A DNA stretch of 24,271 nucleotides, from positions 1-24,271 of the forward strand of contig JADNYJ010000471.1 in NCBI GenBank assembly GCA_015501075.1. Direction: 5' to 3'. The stretch comes from Gymnopilus junonius. Lineage: Eukaryota; Basidiomycota; Agaricomycetes; Agaricales; Galerinaceae. Shown here one piece after another: positions 9,557 through 18,819 of the stretch. Within the stretch, counting starts at the first letter, position 1; every line of letters begins with the position of its first letter. The notes beneath the pieces are model-generated. The model had not been told where the DNA came from. It worked only from the letters and a program-made list of their open reading frames with translations, and made no database searches. The translations under genes and the position numbers were made by a program.

Positions 9557-11698
9557 TCAGTGGTCCTCATCCCTTCGCACACACTGGGGATCGCGTTGAC
9601 ACTGGCTGTGTGCATATGAAGGAAGTAAGGCTCAATGTGTCTGCTCTTTCTGACCCCGACTCTCTCCAACTCTCATTAACATCTCTGCTCCAACTTGATC
9701 TTAAGTCACTAATGTTAATTGACTCTGGCTCTAGCCATTGTTTTGTTGATACCTGTTTTATCCATTCTAATAATTTACTCCCTTCTCCGATCGATCTGGT
9801 TAAGCTCAAACTGATTGATGGCTCCTACGGCAACATGATTACTGAAACCCTCTCCATTCCAATTACATTTCCCTCTGGTGAAACTATTACCATTGACTTT
9901 TTTGTAACCTCACTGGACTCCTCCTGTGTTCTGGTTCTAGGATATAACTGGCTCTTCTGCTACAATCCATTGATTGACTGGAAATTGGGCCGTATCGACT
10001 TCTGTTCTGAACTACTTGACAACCCGGCTCCGACGTCATCCCATAGGCCAGCTCTGCTGCCTACACCTCCATTATTGGAACCTCCGACCCCTCTGCTTCC
10101 TCCGATTACTCCTATGGTTACACCTCCGACCCCTCCGACCTCTGTAGCATCTTCTGATGCACCTCGCGTCTCGCTAATCAATGCAGCTGCTTTCGCAAGA
10201 GCATGCAAGTTACCTGGCACTCAAAGTTTCACAGTTCACCTCTCCGATCCCGCCATCTCCGCTCATGCCGCTTCCGTCTCCGATGAAGCGCCTGATCTGT
10301 CTAGTATTCCTCCTGAATACCATGACTTTGCGGATGTCTTCAGTAAATCTAAAGCTGACACGCTCGCACCCCATCAACCTTACGACCTCAAGATCAATCT
10401 CGAACCTGGCACTTCCCCTCCTGTTGGAAATATGTACTCCCTTTCACAATCCAAACTTCAATCCCTCCAAGAATTTATCGACGAGCACCTCCGAATCGGT
10501 TTCATTCGACCTTCAACCTCTCTGCATGGCGCTCCGATCCTTTTTGTTCGCAAAAAGGATGGATCACTATGACTCTGCATTGACTTTAGAGGATTAAACA
10601 AGATCACAAAGAAAGACTGATATCCGCTTCTGCTCATCTCTGACCTCCTGTCCACTGCTGGTAAAGCATGCACCTATATGGCTATTGACCTCCAACATGC
10701 CTATCACCTAGTCCACATAGCGGAAGGTGATGAATGGAAAACAGCATTCCGAACACGCTATGGATCATTTGAATGGAACATTATGCCATTTGGCTGTCCA
10801 ATGCGCCTGCTGTTTTCAATGCTTCATGAATGACATACTAAGTGATTTACTAGATGTGTCTGTCATCGTTTACCTCGATGACATCCTGATCTACTCTGAT
10901 GATCCTACCCAGCATAAGGAACACGTTCGCAAAGTCCTCTGATGTCTCTGACAACACAGTCTGTATGCCTGCTCCGACAAATGCAATTTCTCTATGAACA
11001 TGGTTAATTACCTTGGATTCATTCTTTCACCAGAAGGCCTCAAAATGGATGAAAGCAAGATCAAGACTATCCAAGACTGGCCCGAACCCAAGAAGATTAA
11101 GGATGTTCAATCCTTCTTAGGTTTCGTGAACTTCTACTGATGATTTATCTCCAACTACTCCAACATTGTTGTTCTGCTCACCTGACTCACTAGGAAAGGA
11201 ACCCCTTGGCAATTCAACAACGCTGCTCGAAAAGCCTTCAACAAGCTCAAGAAAGTGTTTACAACTGCTCCGATACTTACTCACTGGGTTCCCAACCATC
11301 CGATTATTGTGGAAACTGATGCTTCCAACTACGCGCTTGGAGCGATCCTCTCCATCTGCACCTCCGATGATGAGATCCACCCTGTTGTGTTTCACTCATG
11401 TACTTTCACAGGTCCTGAAATCAACTACGACACCCACAACAAAGAACTACTAGCAATCTTCGATGTGTTTAAAGTATGGCGACATTATCTGGAAGGCTCT
11501 GCCGCTCCGATCGATGTTGTCACCGACCACAAGAATTTAACATACTTTGCAACCACTAAAGTTCTTACTCACTGACAAGCCCACTGGTCCAAATATCTCT
11601 GCCAATTCAACCTTGTCATCTGCTTCTGCCCTGGACGTCTCGGTATGAAACCTGACTCTTTAACTAGACGATGGGATGTCTATCCCAAAGGGGGAAAT
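9554..11698 (+). pseudogene. Gypsy B unit 1 Pol: protease, RT, RNase H (integrase absent)
   Basis: Pol enters in the -1 frame after gag. Protease has [12 protein letters not shown] (DSG at 9721). A Pro-rich linker follows, then RT with [31 protein letters not shown], motif A region [16 protein letters not shown] and YLDD (10871-10882), and RNase H with VETDASNYALGAIL and VVTDHKNLTYF. The frame shifts by single-base deletions near 10795-10830; after that one frame runs to 11698. Eight in-frame stops are all TGA (10570, 10618, 10940, 10949, 11138, 11141, 11183, 11573), each at an expected arginine. It ends after RRWDVYPKGGN, where relatives go on into integrase; here the LTR begins at once. This unit could not integrate without an integrase from another copy. 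Confidence 0.85.
11687..11698 (+). other. Polypurine tract-like sequence before the central LTR
   Basis: AAAGGGGGAAAT directly precedes the TG of the central LTR, as a plus-strand primer tract would. Unit 2 shows that this tract is really part of the RNaseH-integrase coding region (AAAGGGGAAATAG at 12678-12690), so it is an internal look-alike joined to the LTR by deletion. Confidence 0.6.
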
Positions 11699-12174
11699 TG
11701 TTATATATGCGCCTCTGACCAACTCTGATCTCCAACTATACGAACTCCGACCTCATGATCCCCTCGAAGTACTACAAGTCCCAGAACACGTAGACACTTA
11801 GATTACACGTAGCTAGTCAACTCCGAGTAGAGCAGAGTAACTTACATGTCTGCCTGCTCACTAGTACATGTACGGTCTCCGCTTAGTTTCCTCCGTAGTA
11901 TAAAAACCTTAGAACTATTATTAGGTACCTTAGTTCGTATATTGTTCATTAATCGAATCCACGCTCTCTACTCTGCTCTCTCATTCCGATCCAACTCCGA
12001 AATTCAAGACAATGTCCAGACAATGGAGCGCAACACACATGTTGAAGCTGAAGTCTCAACCCTACGTCTACATACGTTACGCTAAGACCAACTCCGACAC
12101 CGACGTACTCTGACATAGCTCCGACATGGATCTCCTCTGCCTACTCCACCCTTCCTTTCATTGAGAACTTAACA
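11699..12174 (+). repeat. Central, shared LTR of gypsy B
   Basis: It begins TGTTATATATG and aligns end to end with the left LTR. I count about 20 differing sites over some 475 bp, most of them CpG versus TpG or CpA. It serves as the 3' LTR of unit 1 and the 5' LTR of unit 2. The TATA box is conserved near 11896-11908. Confidence 0.75.
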
Positions 12175-12529
12175 GTATATACAAACTCATACCACTTCTG
12201 GACTCCCGACTATGCCCACCACAACATCCCGTACAACTGCCAACTCCCGTGCAGCTGGACAAAATGAATCCCTGCACCATCGTGATTCAGAATGTCAGAG
12301 ACTACCCTGACCATCCAAACACACAACCTCCGTCCTGCCTCAGTACTCTAACTCCTTTACCCTCAGTACCCTCATCAACGAGACAAACCAGTCCCAACCC
12401 GTTGCCACCTCCTGGTTCCCCTGGTGGTGAACCCGACCCCCATGATGATGGCGATGATTTTGACCCCCACCACTCCGATCACTCCGATCATTCCGATCAC
12501 AACTCCGACCACGACCCCACTCAAGAATT
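12175..12529 (+). pseudogene. Gypsy B unit 2: leader and N-terminal Gag piece
   Basis: The leader and N-terminal gag are the same as at 8231-8575, including TIVIQNVRDYPDHPNTQP and the PPPGSPGGEP segment. The Asp/His-rich run (HHSDHSDHSDH) is in frame here, which shows that unit 1 lost one C in this region. At about 12529 the sequence jumps into the RNaseH end (AAGAATTTAACGTACTTTGC). Everything from mid-gag through RT, roughly 2.95 kb relative to unit 1, has been deleted. The junction has at most a one-base overlap. Confidence 0.8.
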
Positions 12530-13175
12530 TAACGTACTTTGCAACCACTAAAGTTCTTACTCACTGACAAGCCCGCTGGTCCAAATATCTCTGCCAATTC
12601 AACCTCGTCATCTGCTTCCGCCCTGGACGTCTCGGTATGAAACCTGACTTTTAACTAGATGATGGGATGTCTATCCCAAAGGGGAAATAGCAACTATGCA
12701 AGCATTAACCCAAGCAACTTCCGACCCATTTTCACCCAAGAACAACTCTCCGCATCCCTCCGTGCCACCCAACTCTTTGAACCCACCCTCCACGCAGTAT
12801 CCCTCATGGACTCCGACCTACTCTGACATAAATCCTCACTGCGCTACCCTCTGACCCGGTTTACCTTGCTCACATGAAGGAACCAAAACCACACTGGTCC
12901 CTTGATCCAGATGGTTACCTCCGTCATAAATCACGCATCTATGTTCCTGATGCATCTGACCTCCGACTCCGCATCCTCTGACACAAGCATGATCATATCC
13001 TCGCCAGACACCCTGGACAAAATAAGACGACTAGTCTTATCCTTCGTGAATACACCTGGCCCGGACTATGAGACTTCGTGAAGAAGTATTGCAAATCGTG
13101 TACGACATGTATGCATTCCAAAACCTCAATGACACAAACCCTACGGATTGCTCAAGCAGCTCCTGATCCCCGAAC
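12530..13175 (+). pseudogene. Gypsy B unit 2: RNase H end and N-terminal integrase
   Basis: The first 160 bp repeat the RNaseH end of unit 1 (11528-11698). From 12690 new sequence follows: INPSNFRPIFTQEQLSA in one frame, then an integrase zinc region with His residues (HKHDHILARHPGQNKT, near 12982-13029) and CKSCTTC (about 13090-13110). In-frame TGAs at 12565, 12660, 12834, 12979, 13069 and 13130 all sit at expected arginines. At 12660-12662 unit 2 has AGA TGA TGG where unit 1 keeps AGA CGA TGG. A few single-base indels shift frame (near 12649 and 12840). The piece is cut at 13175 by copia 1; its reading frame continues at 18820. Confidence 0.8.
13171..13175. repeat. Target-site duplication CGAAC of copia 1 (left)
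   Basis: CGAAC here is repeated exactly at 18815-18819, on the other side of the copia 1 LTRs. Confidence 0.9.
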
Positions 13176-13338
13176 TGTTAGAAGACTGAAGTCCAGAGTT
13201 AAGAACTGTATAAATACAAGGAGAAACTATGTACTACTCACCTGAAGTCCAGAGTTAAGAACTAAGGACTTCAGAGGACTTAGCTACAATGTAACTACTC
13301 TGTGACATGTAACATATTCATGTGAGAGTCACCTAACA
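13176..13338 (-). repeat. 3' LTR of copia 1
   Basis: This 163-bp LTR differs from the 5' LTR at 18650 by four single-base indels and no substitution. It contains two direct copies of CTGAAGTCCAGAGTTAAGAA (near 13186 and 13240). The GGGGGTA (minus strand, 13339-13345) just inside it is the likely polypurine tract. Confidence 0.9.
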
Positions 13339-13419
13339 TACCCCCATGACTGAACATGTCTCTAAGTCCTCAAACAAGAGAGAAAGAGAAAAGCAAGACA
13401 AGAAAAGATCTAAGATAAC

Positions 13420-15161
13420 ACACCCATTGATTCTCTGCAAAAGTGAACTTTGGAGCAGGAGAGACTTTGTCAAAGAGTCTGCAATCATGTCTGCTGTTGG
13501 AATGTAATCTGGAACAATCACACCTTCTTCAACCTTGTCCCTGAGCCAAAAAATGTCGAAGATCAAGTTGCTTCATCCTCCCATGATGTTCTGGATTCTT
13601 TGCAACTGTGATTGCACTTTGGTTGTCCATTTTGAGGGTTGAAGGTCCAGTAGCCAAATAACCAAATTCACCAAGGATGTTCCTCAACCAGGCAATCTCT
13701 TTACCAGCTTCAACTGCTCCAAGGTACTCTGCTTCCGTGTGGAAAGTGCAACAAGAGTTTGCAACTTAGAATACCAACTAATAGCTCCTCCAGCCATGAT
13801 TGAGACATAACCAGCTGTTGATCGTCCTGAATCAATGCAGTCCACCATGTGAAGCATCAGTGTACATTACAAAGGGCTCAGACATCGAATTGGTGCCAGA
13901 GTAAGTCAGCTTGTACTCCAAAGTTCCTTTGATATAGCGAAGCAGGTGTTTGAGAGCCTGCCAGTGCTTGAAACCAGGATTGGAGTTGTAGCGAGCCAAA
14001 TAGCCTACAGAGTAAGCAATATCAGGTCGAGTCATGGTGGCCAAATACTGAAGAGAGCCAACTGCAGACAGGTAAGGAATGGTTGCCATTTCTTGTTCCT
14101 CCTCAGGAGTGGAAGGGACATAGAATGAGAAAGTTGGAGCTTGGGAGGAAGAGGGTTTTGACAGGATGACATTTAGACATACCATACTTCTCAAGCATGT
14201 CCAGGATGAACTGGCGCTGGTGGAGTGTTATAGTGTGCTTGGGGCGGTCTCTGCCAATGCCAATACCTAGTAGGAACCGAGTTGGGCCTAAATTGCGACA
14301 TTTGAAGTAGGAAGAGAGTTGGGCAATGGTGACTCAATAGCAGACTGGGATTTTGAAGCAAGGGTGATATCATCAATGTAGATAGGCATAATGATGCGAA
14401 CTTCAGAGTTGGAGTAGATGTAGACAGATCTATCAGCTTGAATTCGCTTGAAGCCCATTTCCTCCAGAACTCCATGTAACTTCTTGTTCACTGTCTGGCT
14501 GCCTGTTTGAGTCCATAGAGCGATTTGCGAAGTCTGCAGACTGCATTGGGTCCTCCTAGATGAAAGCCTTCAGGTTGCTTCATATAAATCTCCTCATCCA
14601 AGTCACCATTGGGAAAGGCAGAGGTGATGTCAAGAGAGTGGAGTTCTAGATCCTCAATGGCTGCCAATGCTAAAATCAAGCGCAGCGTTGCAGGGCGGAA
14701 GGTAGGTGCAAAGATCTCATTGTAGTCGATTCCTGGACGTTGTGAGTACCCTTTGGCAACAATTCGCCTTTGAATCGCTCAATTGAACCATCAGCATTGT
14801 GTTTGACTTTGAACACCCAACCAGATCCAATTGCCTTTTGACCTTCAGGAAGATCCATAATTTCCCAAGTGTATTCTCAACCAAGGAGTTGTACTCCCTG
14901 TGTTGCAGCTTCACACCATTGAGCTCCCAGAGGTGTCTTTAGTGCGTGTGTGAAGGAACGAGGTGTAGCATCATTTCCAGCAGCCAGAGCACCTTCTAAA
15001 TCATCTTCATCATCTTCTGCCTCTTCAATTGCTTTAGAGACGGTTTGATCTTCCACCATTCACCAGGGGTCTAATAACATGAGTAGTGCGCCTAAGTGGC
15101 TGTGGAGTTGCAGGAGGCTGTATCTGAGCAGGAGGTGGTGGAGGCGAAGGAGTGCGAGGTG
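13420..15161 (-). pseudogene. Copia 1 Pol: reverse transcriptase and RNase H
   Basis: On the minus strand, blocks in changing frames give the RT N-terminus (PRSFTHALKTPLGAQW, WEIMDLPEGQKAIGSGWVFK), motif A (LELHSLDITSAFPNGDLDEE), RLRKSLYGLKQAARQ, the catalytic YIDD (14369-14380), then RPDIAYSVGYLARY and LKHLLRYIKGTLEYKLTY. RNase H follows with MYTDASHGG (about 13840), and the C-terminus has PDYIPTADMIADSLTKSL, with a stop at 13420-13422 after an MGVLS end in one frame. I see roughly seven or eight frame changes, each explained by a single missing or extra base. Some are compensating pairs, for example around 14880-14910. RT and RNase H copy the RNA into DNA inside the particle. The catalytic residues themselves look intact. 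Confidence 0.85.
15157..15161. repeat. Target-site duplication AGGTG of the solo LTR (left)
   Basis: AGGTG is repeated exactly at 15669-15673 on the other side of the 507-bp insert. Confidence 0.85.
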
Positions 15162-15668
15162 TGTTAGACTTGCACAAATAAGCAAGGATCTGTGTAGTTA
15201 ACACAGCTCAACCAACTAGTATGCTCAAGTACAGCAATCACTGAGAATCACAGAGTATAACTCAAAATGCTTATAACTTGTTCAATCAAATCGTAGTGTC
15301 TTGCTTTCGCTTGACATAGTAGGAAACATAGTATCTAATGTAGCTACGTGCCCAAAAACCGCGAGGCGTGACAAAACACCCAAAATGTGGACAATTCGAA
15401 AATGTCAAAACACAAACGTACTTTAAATGCCATGTATGCTATATCACTAGAACCGGATTTTCGACCTGATTTCAGATCTCAAATCCGTTTTCCGAAATTC
15501 TAACTCTACGCCGAGTAATTCGCAAAATACTAGTGAAAACGCGACCAAAAGCAGAAACTTAGTAAACTACAAGTGTCCAAATGAAGTGAAACTAATTCTA
15601 AGTCTATTCTAAAGCTAATCTAATGTTTATAGAACATTGTTAGAAGTGTTTGATCACTACTTCTAACA
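15162..15668. repeat. Solo LTR of an unidentified LTR retrotransposon
   Basis: A 507-bp non-coding insert begins TGTTAGAC and ends TTCTAACA, with perfect 5-bp duplicates AGGTG on both sides. Removing it and one duplicate rejoins the copia 1 Pro-rich integrase-RT linker in frame. The body is AT-rich and lacks ORFs. Near its right end TTGTTAGAAGT (15637-15647) and its reverse complement (15659-15669) form a terminal hairpin with an 11-nt loop. It is not the copia 1 LTR (165 bp) or the gypsy B LTR (about 475 bp). The orientation is undecided. A small non-autonomous element is a less likely alternative. Confidence 0.85.
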
Positions 15669-16943
15669 AGGTGGTGGAGGGATTTCTGGACTAGGAGTGC
15701 GCTCAGGTGGTAATTTGGGAACTGGATCAACTTGGGGCTCATCTGGCTTCATATTTGTATCCAAATCGTCATCCTCCCCCCAGACCTCGAGTGGTGGTGC
15801 AAGGGGTGCAGGAACAGCATTAGGAGCAGGGAGAACCAGTGGGAGAGGTGAACCAGATGATTTGAAACCAGGACCAATGCCAGGAAATGACCTTTCATCA
15901 AACTCAGCTCTTTCAGAGATGATAAACTTCTTTGTGGTTGGATTGTAGAACTGCCAGCCTTTGTATCCAGTAGGGTAGCCCACAAAGATGCACTTCTCCA
16001 TGTGAGGTCCAAGAGGGGTTCGCTTGTCCTTCTGAATAAAGACATAGGCTAAGCATCCCCAAACTCTGAAATGCGAAATGTCTGGTTTCTGGTGGTTCCA
16101 GGCTTCATAAGGTGTTGAATCAGAGAGAGTGGATGTAGGGATGCGATTCCAGACATGTATCATTGTTGCGAGTGCATAGGCCCAGAACCAAAGGGGTAGG
16201 CCAGCTTCAAAAAGCATTGCTGAGATATCATCAGACATAGTTCTGTTTGCTCTCTCTGCTCCTCCATTCTGTTGTGGCCTATTCCTGGTGCTGTGTCGCC
16301 TAATTATCCCACAACTGTCTGTAAATGCGATAAACTCCTTAGACATGTATTCCCCAGCTTTATCGTCCTGTAATGCTTTGATTTTTGCATCCAATTGGTT
16401 CTCTGCCCATGCTTTGAACTGTTTGAAGGCTGTAAATGTTTCGCTCTTTCGCTTTAGAAGGTAGGCAGCTCGGAGTGAAGTGCAGTCATCAATATAAGTG
16501 ACCCAGTATCTATAGCCCTCAGGAGTTGGAGTATGAATGGGGCCATGCAGATCTGAGTGTACAAGCTCTAGAGGCTTGGTAGCTCTGCTGGGTGAAGTTG
16601 GGAAAGGATTGGAACGCATCTTGCCTGCTAAACAAGGCTCACAAACTAAGTCAGGCTTTTCCTTCAAATCCAGAGTCATTCCAGTCACCAGACCATTTCT
16701 GTGCATCTTAGAGATGTCTGCATGATTGTGGTGACAACAGCGACGATGCCAGAGTGTAGGAGTAAGTGGTAGTGTCGAAACCCAGTGTGCAGACTCTTGA
16801 CTAAGTGCGGTGCGTCCTCCCAGAATTGCAGAGTTGTTGGACTTCAAGGGAGCACAGAATAGGGTCTCATTTCGCAGATTGAAGGCCATTTGCTCTGAAT
16901 TGATGTGAATCTCAAAGCCCTTTACTCTGACAAGGTATAGCAT
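15669..16943 (-). pseudogene. Copia 1 integrase
   Basis: One open frame of about 420 codons carries the pre-integrase zinc region (LWHRRCCHHNHADISKMH and CEPCLAGK) and the catalytic core. The core has HSDLHGP (Asp at 16551-16553), DDKAGEY (second Asp at 16362-16364) and NGGAERANRT (Glu at 16254-16256). The last two are 35 residues apart, giving a complete DD35E triad. After it come the copia-typical WNRIPTSTLSDSTPYEAW, VFVGYP-like and FDERSFPG segments, then a Pro-rich linker. The apparent stop just past PPPP is created by the solo LTR. Upstream, the frame joins protease only across a one-base deletion near 16942. Integrase inserts the DNA copy into the genome. This domain itself may be undamaged. 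Confidence 0.9.
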
Positions 16944-17210
16944 GAGAGAAGGTTTGATTGAAGTGCTGGTACATGAAGGACTCTAGAAAACTCTACTGGA
17001 TGCATTGCCTGACCTCTAATAACTGGGTGAAATACCACAGTTCCAATTCCTGCTGAACTAACAATGCTGCCATCTGCTAACTTCACCCCAGTGCGAAAGG
17101 GAATGTAATTGCGCATCCAATGACGATGTGGGGTCATATGAGATGTGGCACCTGTGTCTGCAGTCCAGTCATTATCAGCAGGTGGGAGTAGGTAGAAGAG
17201 CGATGACTTG
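16922..17210 (-). pseudogene. Copia 1 protease
   Basis: On the minus strand the aspartic protease motif DTGATSHM lies at 17135-17158, preceded by YLLPPADNDWTA and followed by TPHRHWMRNYIPF and VKLADGSIVSSAG. Its frame differs from gag (shift near 17210) and from integrase (shift near 16942). Each is explained by one lost base, as copia elements normally have one continuous gag-pol ORF. The protease would cut the polyprotein in the particle. A programmed frameshift at the gag-protease border cannot be ruled out, but there is no clear slippery site. Confidence 0.8.
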
Positions 17211-18078
17211 CATTTCCAGCGAATTCAGTCACTCCTGATGAAGATGTGGAGTCTGTGGAGGCAGCTGCAGCTGCAGCCTTCGCTTTTCGCACTTTTGGTG
17301 GCTTATTGGCCCAGATAGTGCGCTTGTTGGTTGCATACTCTGCTCCTCGCTTGTAGGCGTCGCAATCCTTGATTCCATGCGCTGGGTCATTGCAGAAGAT
17401 ACAGGGACGCTTCCCAGAGTCAGAGGAAGCAGCCAGAGCGCTCCCAACTGATATAGCATCATTTGCACGTCGTTTGCGTTGTATATCCTCTGTAACAAAT
17501 GCAGCTTGAAGAGTAGACTTGGAGAGGGAGTCCTTGAGCAGTAGAGATGACACAAATGCGCTGTATTCATCAGGGAGCGCCCTAATGAGTGCCATGCAAG
17601 CCAACTCCTCATCCAGCTTCTCCAGAGTGAAATCCTTCGGTCTGAGGTCTCTAATTTGCTGCAGAGCGGTGTCAACTCGATTGAGAAGGGCCTGCAGTGA
17701 TTCCTCCTCTAATTTGCGAATGGAGAATAGGTCATCATAGGCATTGAACCTAGAACCTGGCTTCTTCTGCAAATGGATGTCCTCCAAAGCCTTCCACATT
17801 GCCACTGGATCGTCTCTGATTCCATTGAAATGCACCCTCTGTGGTGCCTCCACCATCAAGAACAGTATCCCAGCTGCCTTGTCTGCTTTCTGCTCCCAAA
17901 TCTCCACTTTTTCAAGGTCTGAGTCGGTGGGTGAGGTTGAAATTCTGGGCTTAGCTTGCTTAGCAGACACTATGCGCCACAGGCCAGTTGCACGGAACCA
18001 GGCCTCCATTTCACCATTCCAGGTACCATAGTTGGTGTCAGAGAGTTTGTGGAAGGTAGGAGTGGAGTTGGTGTTCAT
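17134..18078 (-). CDS. Copia 1 Gag
   Basis: The ATG at 18078 starts MNTNSTPTFHKLSDTNYGTW; copia 2 has the same start at 24089, which supports this choice over further-upstream non-ATG starts. The frame is open for 314 codons. It holds the copia gag core (YGTWNGEMEAWFRATGLW, then LEDIHLQKKPGSRFNAYDDL, MALIRALPDEYSAFVSSLL) and a zinc knuckle CIFCNDPAHGIKDC (CX2CX4HX4C, about 17375-17416). After the knuckle comes an Ala/Ser/Lys-rich stretch. The last 25 or so codons are out of frame with the protease; the family normally continues into it, so the stop at 17134-17136 probably results from an indel near 17210. Gag builds the particle and binds RNA. Confidence 0.85.
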   Translation of the reverse strand: MNTNSTPTFHKLSDTNYGTWNGEMEAWFRATGLWRIVSAKQAKPRISTSPTDSDLEKVEIWEQKADKAAGILFLMVEAPQRVHFNGIRDDPVAMWKALEDIHLQKKPGSRFNAYDDLFSIRKLEEESLQALLNRVDTALQQIRDLRPKDFTLEKLDEELACMALIRALPDEYSAFVSSLLLKDSLSKSTLQAAFVTEDIQRKRRANDAISVGSALAASSDSGKRPCIFCNDPAHGIKDCDAYKRGAEYATNKRTIWANKPPKVRKAKAAAAAASTDSTSSSGVTEFAGNASHRSSTYSHLLIMTGLQTQVPHLI

Positions 18079-18637
18079 AGTGGGCAGAATGAGGCTGAAA
18101 AGGCGAAGAGGCAAAGTAGTAGAGTTGATGCTTTATAGGAATAAGTGTTGATTGTGAATGACGAGGTGATCGAATGAGGATGCAATGAAGCAGGCACGTC
18201 AAGGGTGTGACCCGTAACAGATAGTCCACGTTGCAAAGAATGCGGCAAGGGCGTAGGCGAGGAAATGCGCAAAGATGAACGAAGTGCTGATCTCACTGAG
18301 TTGAGATGCAAGACAATCTTCGATGATAACTCGAGGACCAGCAGTTGGAACGATGTGAAACGAGGCAACGTGAATAGCGGTAATACCAGTACTCAGTATG
18401 CGAAGTTGTGAATGCGTGCGAGAACGAATGGGCACGTTGTGAAGCGAAGTTGAATTGAGTCCTAAATGGTCAAATTGAAGAAACGCAGTTTGCACGTTTG
18501 TCCGGGTAGCTATCTGCGTATAACTGCATAGGCGTGGCCGGGAACGTGTATGCGTGTGTGTATCGAAGTTGCGAAGCGGCAATCTGCTAGAGTGCAAAGG
18601 AAATGAATAGAGTTGATTCCTGCAGTCTCAGATGCCG
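18079..18637 (-). other. Leader of copia 1
   Basis: This is untranslated sequence between the PBS and the gag ATG, closely matching 23530-24088 of copia 2. It keeps many CpG sites. Open frames here lack conserved ATG starts and are not supported as genes. Confidence 0.65.
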
Positions 18638-18649
18638 GGGCCCATAACC
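18638..18649 (-). other. Primer-binding site of copia 1 (initiator tRNA-Met anticodon region)
   Basis: On the minus strand GGTTATGGGCCC directly follows the LTR with no gap. Its complement, GGGCCCATAACC, is the anticodon-arm sequence of initiator tRNA-Met (CAU anticodon). Drosophila copia is known to prime from a cleaved 5' half of this tRNA. Confidence 0.75.
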
Positions 18650-18814
18650 TGTTAGAAGGACTGAAGTCCAGAGTTAAGAACTGTATAAATACAAGGAGAA
18701 ACTATGTACTACTCACCTGAAGTCCAGAGTTAAGAACTAAGGACTTCAGGAGGACTTAGCTACAATGTAACTACTCTGTGACATGTAACATATCATGTGA
18801 GAGTCACTCTAACA
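18650..18814 (-). repeat. 5' LTR of copia 1
   Basis: This 165-bp LTR has perfect 7-bp inverted ends (TGTTAGA..TCTAACA), two direct copies of CTGAAGTCCAGAGTTAAGAA and a TATA-like TATTTATA between them on the minus strand. It is flanked by CGAAC at 18815-18819. Confidence 0.9.
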
Positions 18815-18819
18815 CGAAC

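Larger units (their letters stand above)
13176..18814 (-). mobile_element. Ty1/copia element, near complete (copia 1), inserted in gypsy B integrase
   Basis: Both LTRs are present (13176-13338 and 18650-18814), each bounded by TGTTAG..CTAACA and flanked by the perfect 5-bp duplicate CGAAC. On the minus strand the order is LTR, PBS, leader, gag, protease, integrase, RT, RNase H, LTR. Integrase before RT defines Ty1/copia. The length is 5639 bp including a nested 512-bp solo LTR plus duplication, so about 5.1 kb originally, normal for copia. The coding region is broken by several single-base indels, but catalytic residues are largely kept. The two LTRs differ only by indels, suggesting a recent insertion. 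Confidence 0.95.

Noticed and set aside
15663..15671. Natural end of the copia 1 integrase ORF after PPPP
   Set aside because: The Cys codon and stop belong to the solo LTR; without it the Pro-rich linker continues in frame toward RT.
18075..18368. Open frame on the minus strand in the copia 1 leader, also present in copia 2 at 23799-24092
   Set aside because: It is kept in both copies, but the start is TTG, not ATG, and it overlaps the gag ATG in another frame. Conservation follows from the recent common origin of the copies.
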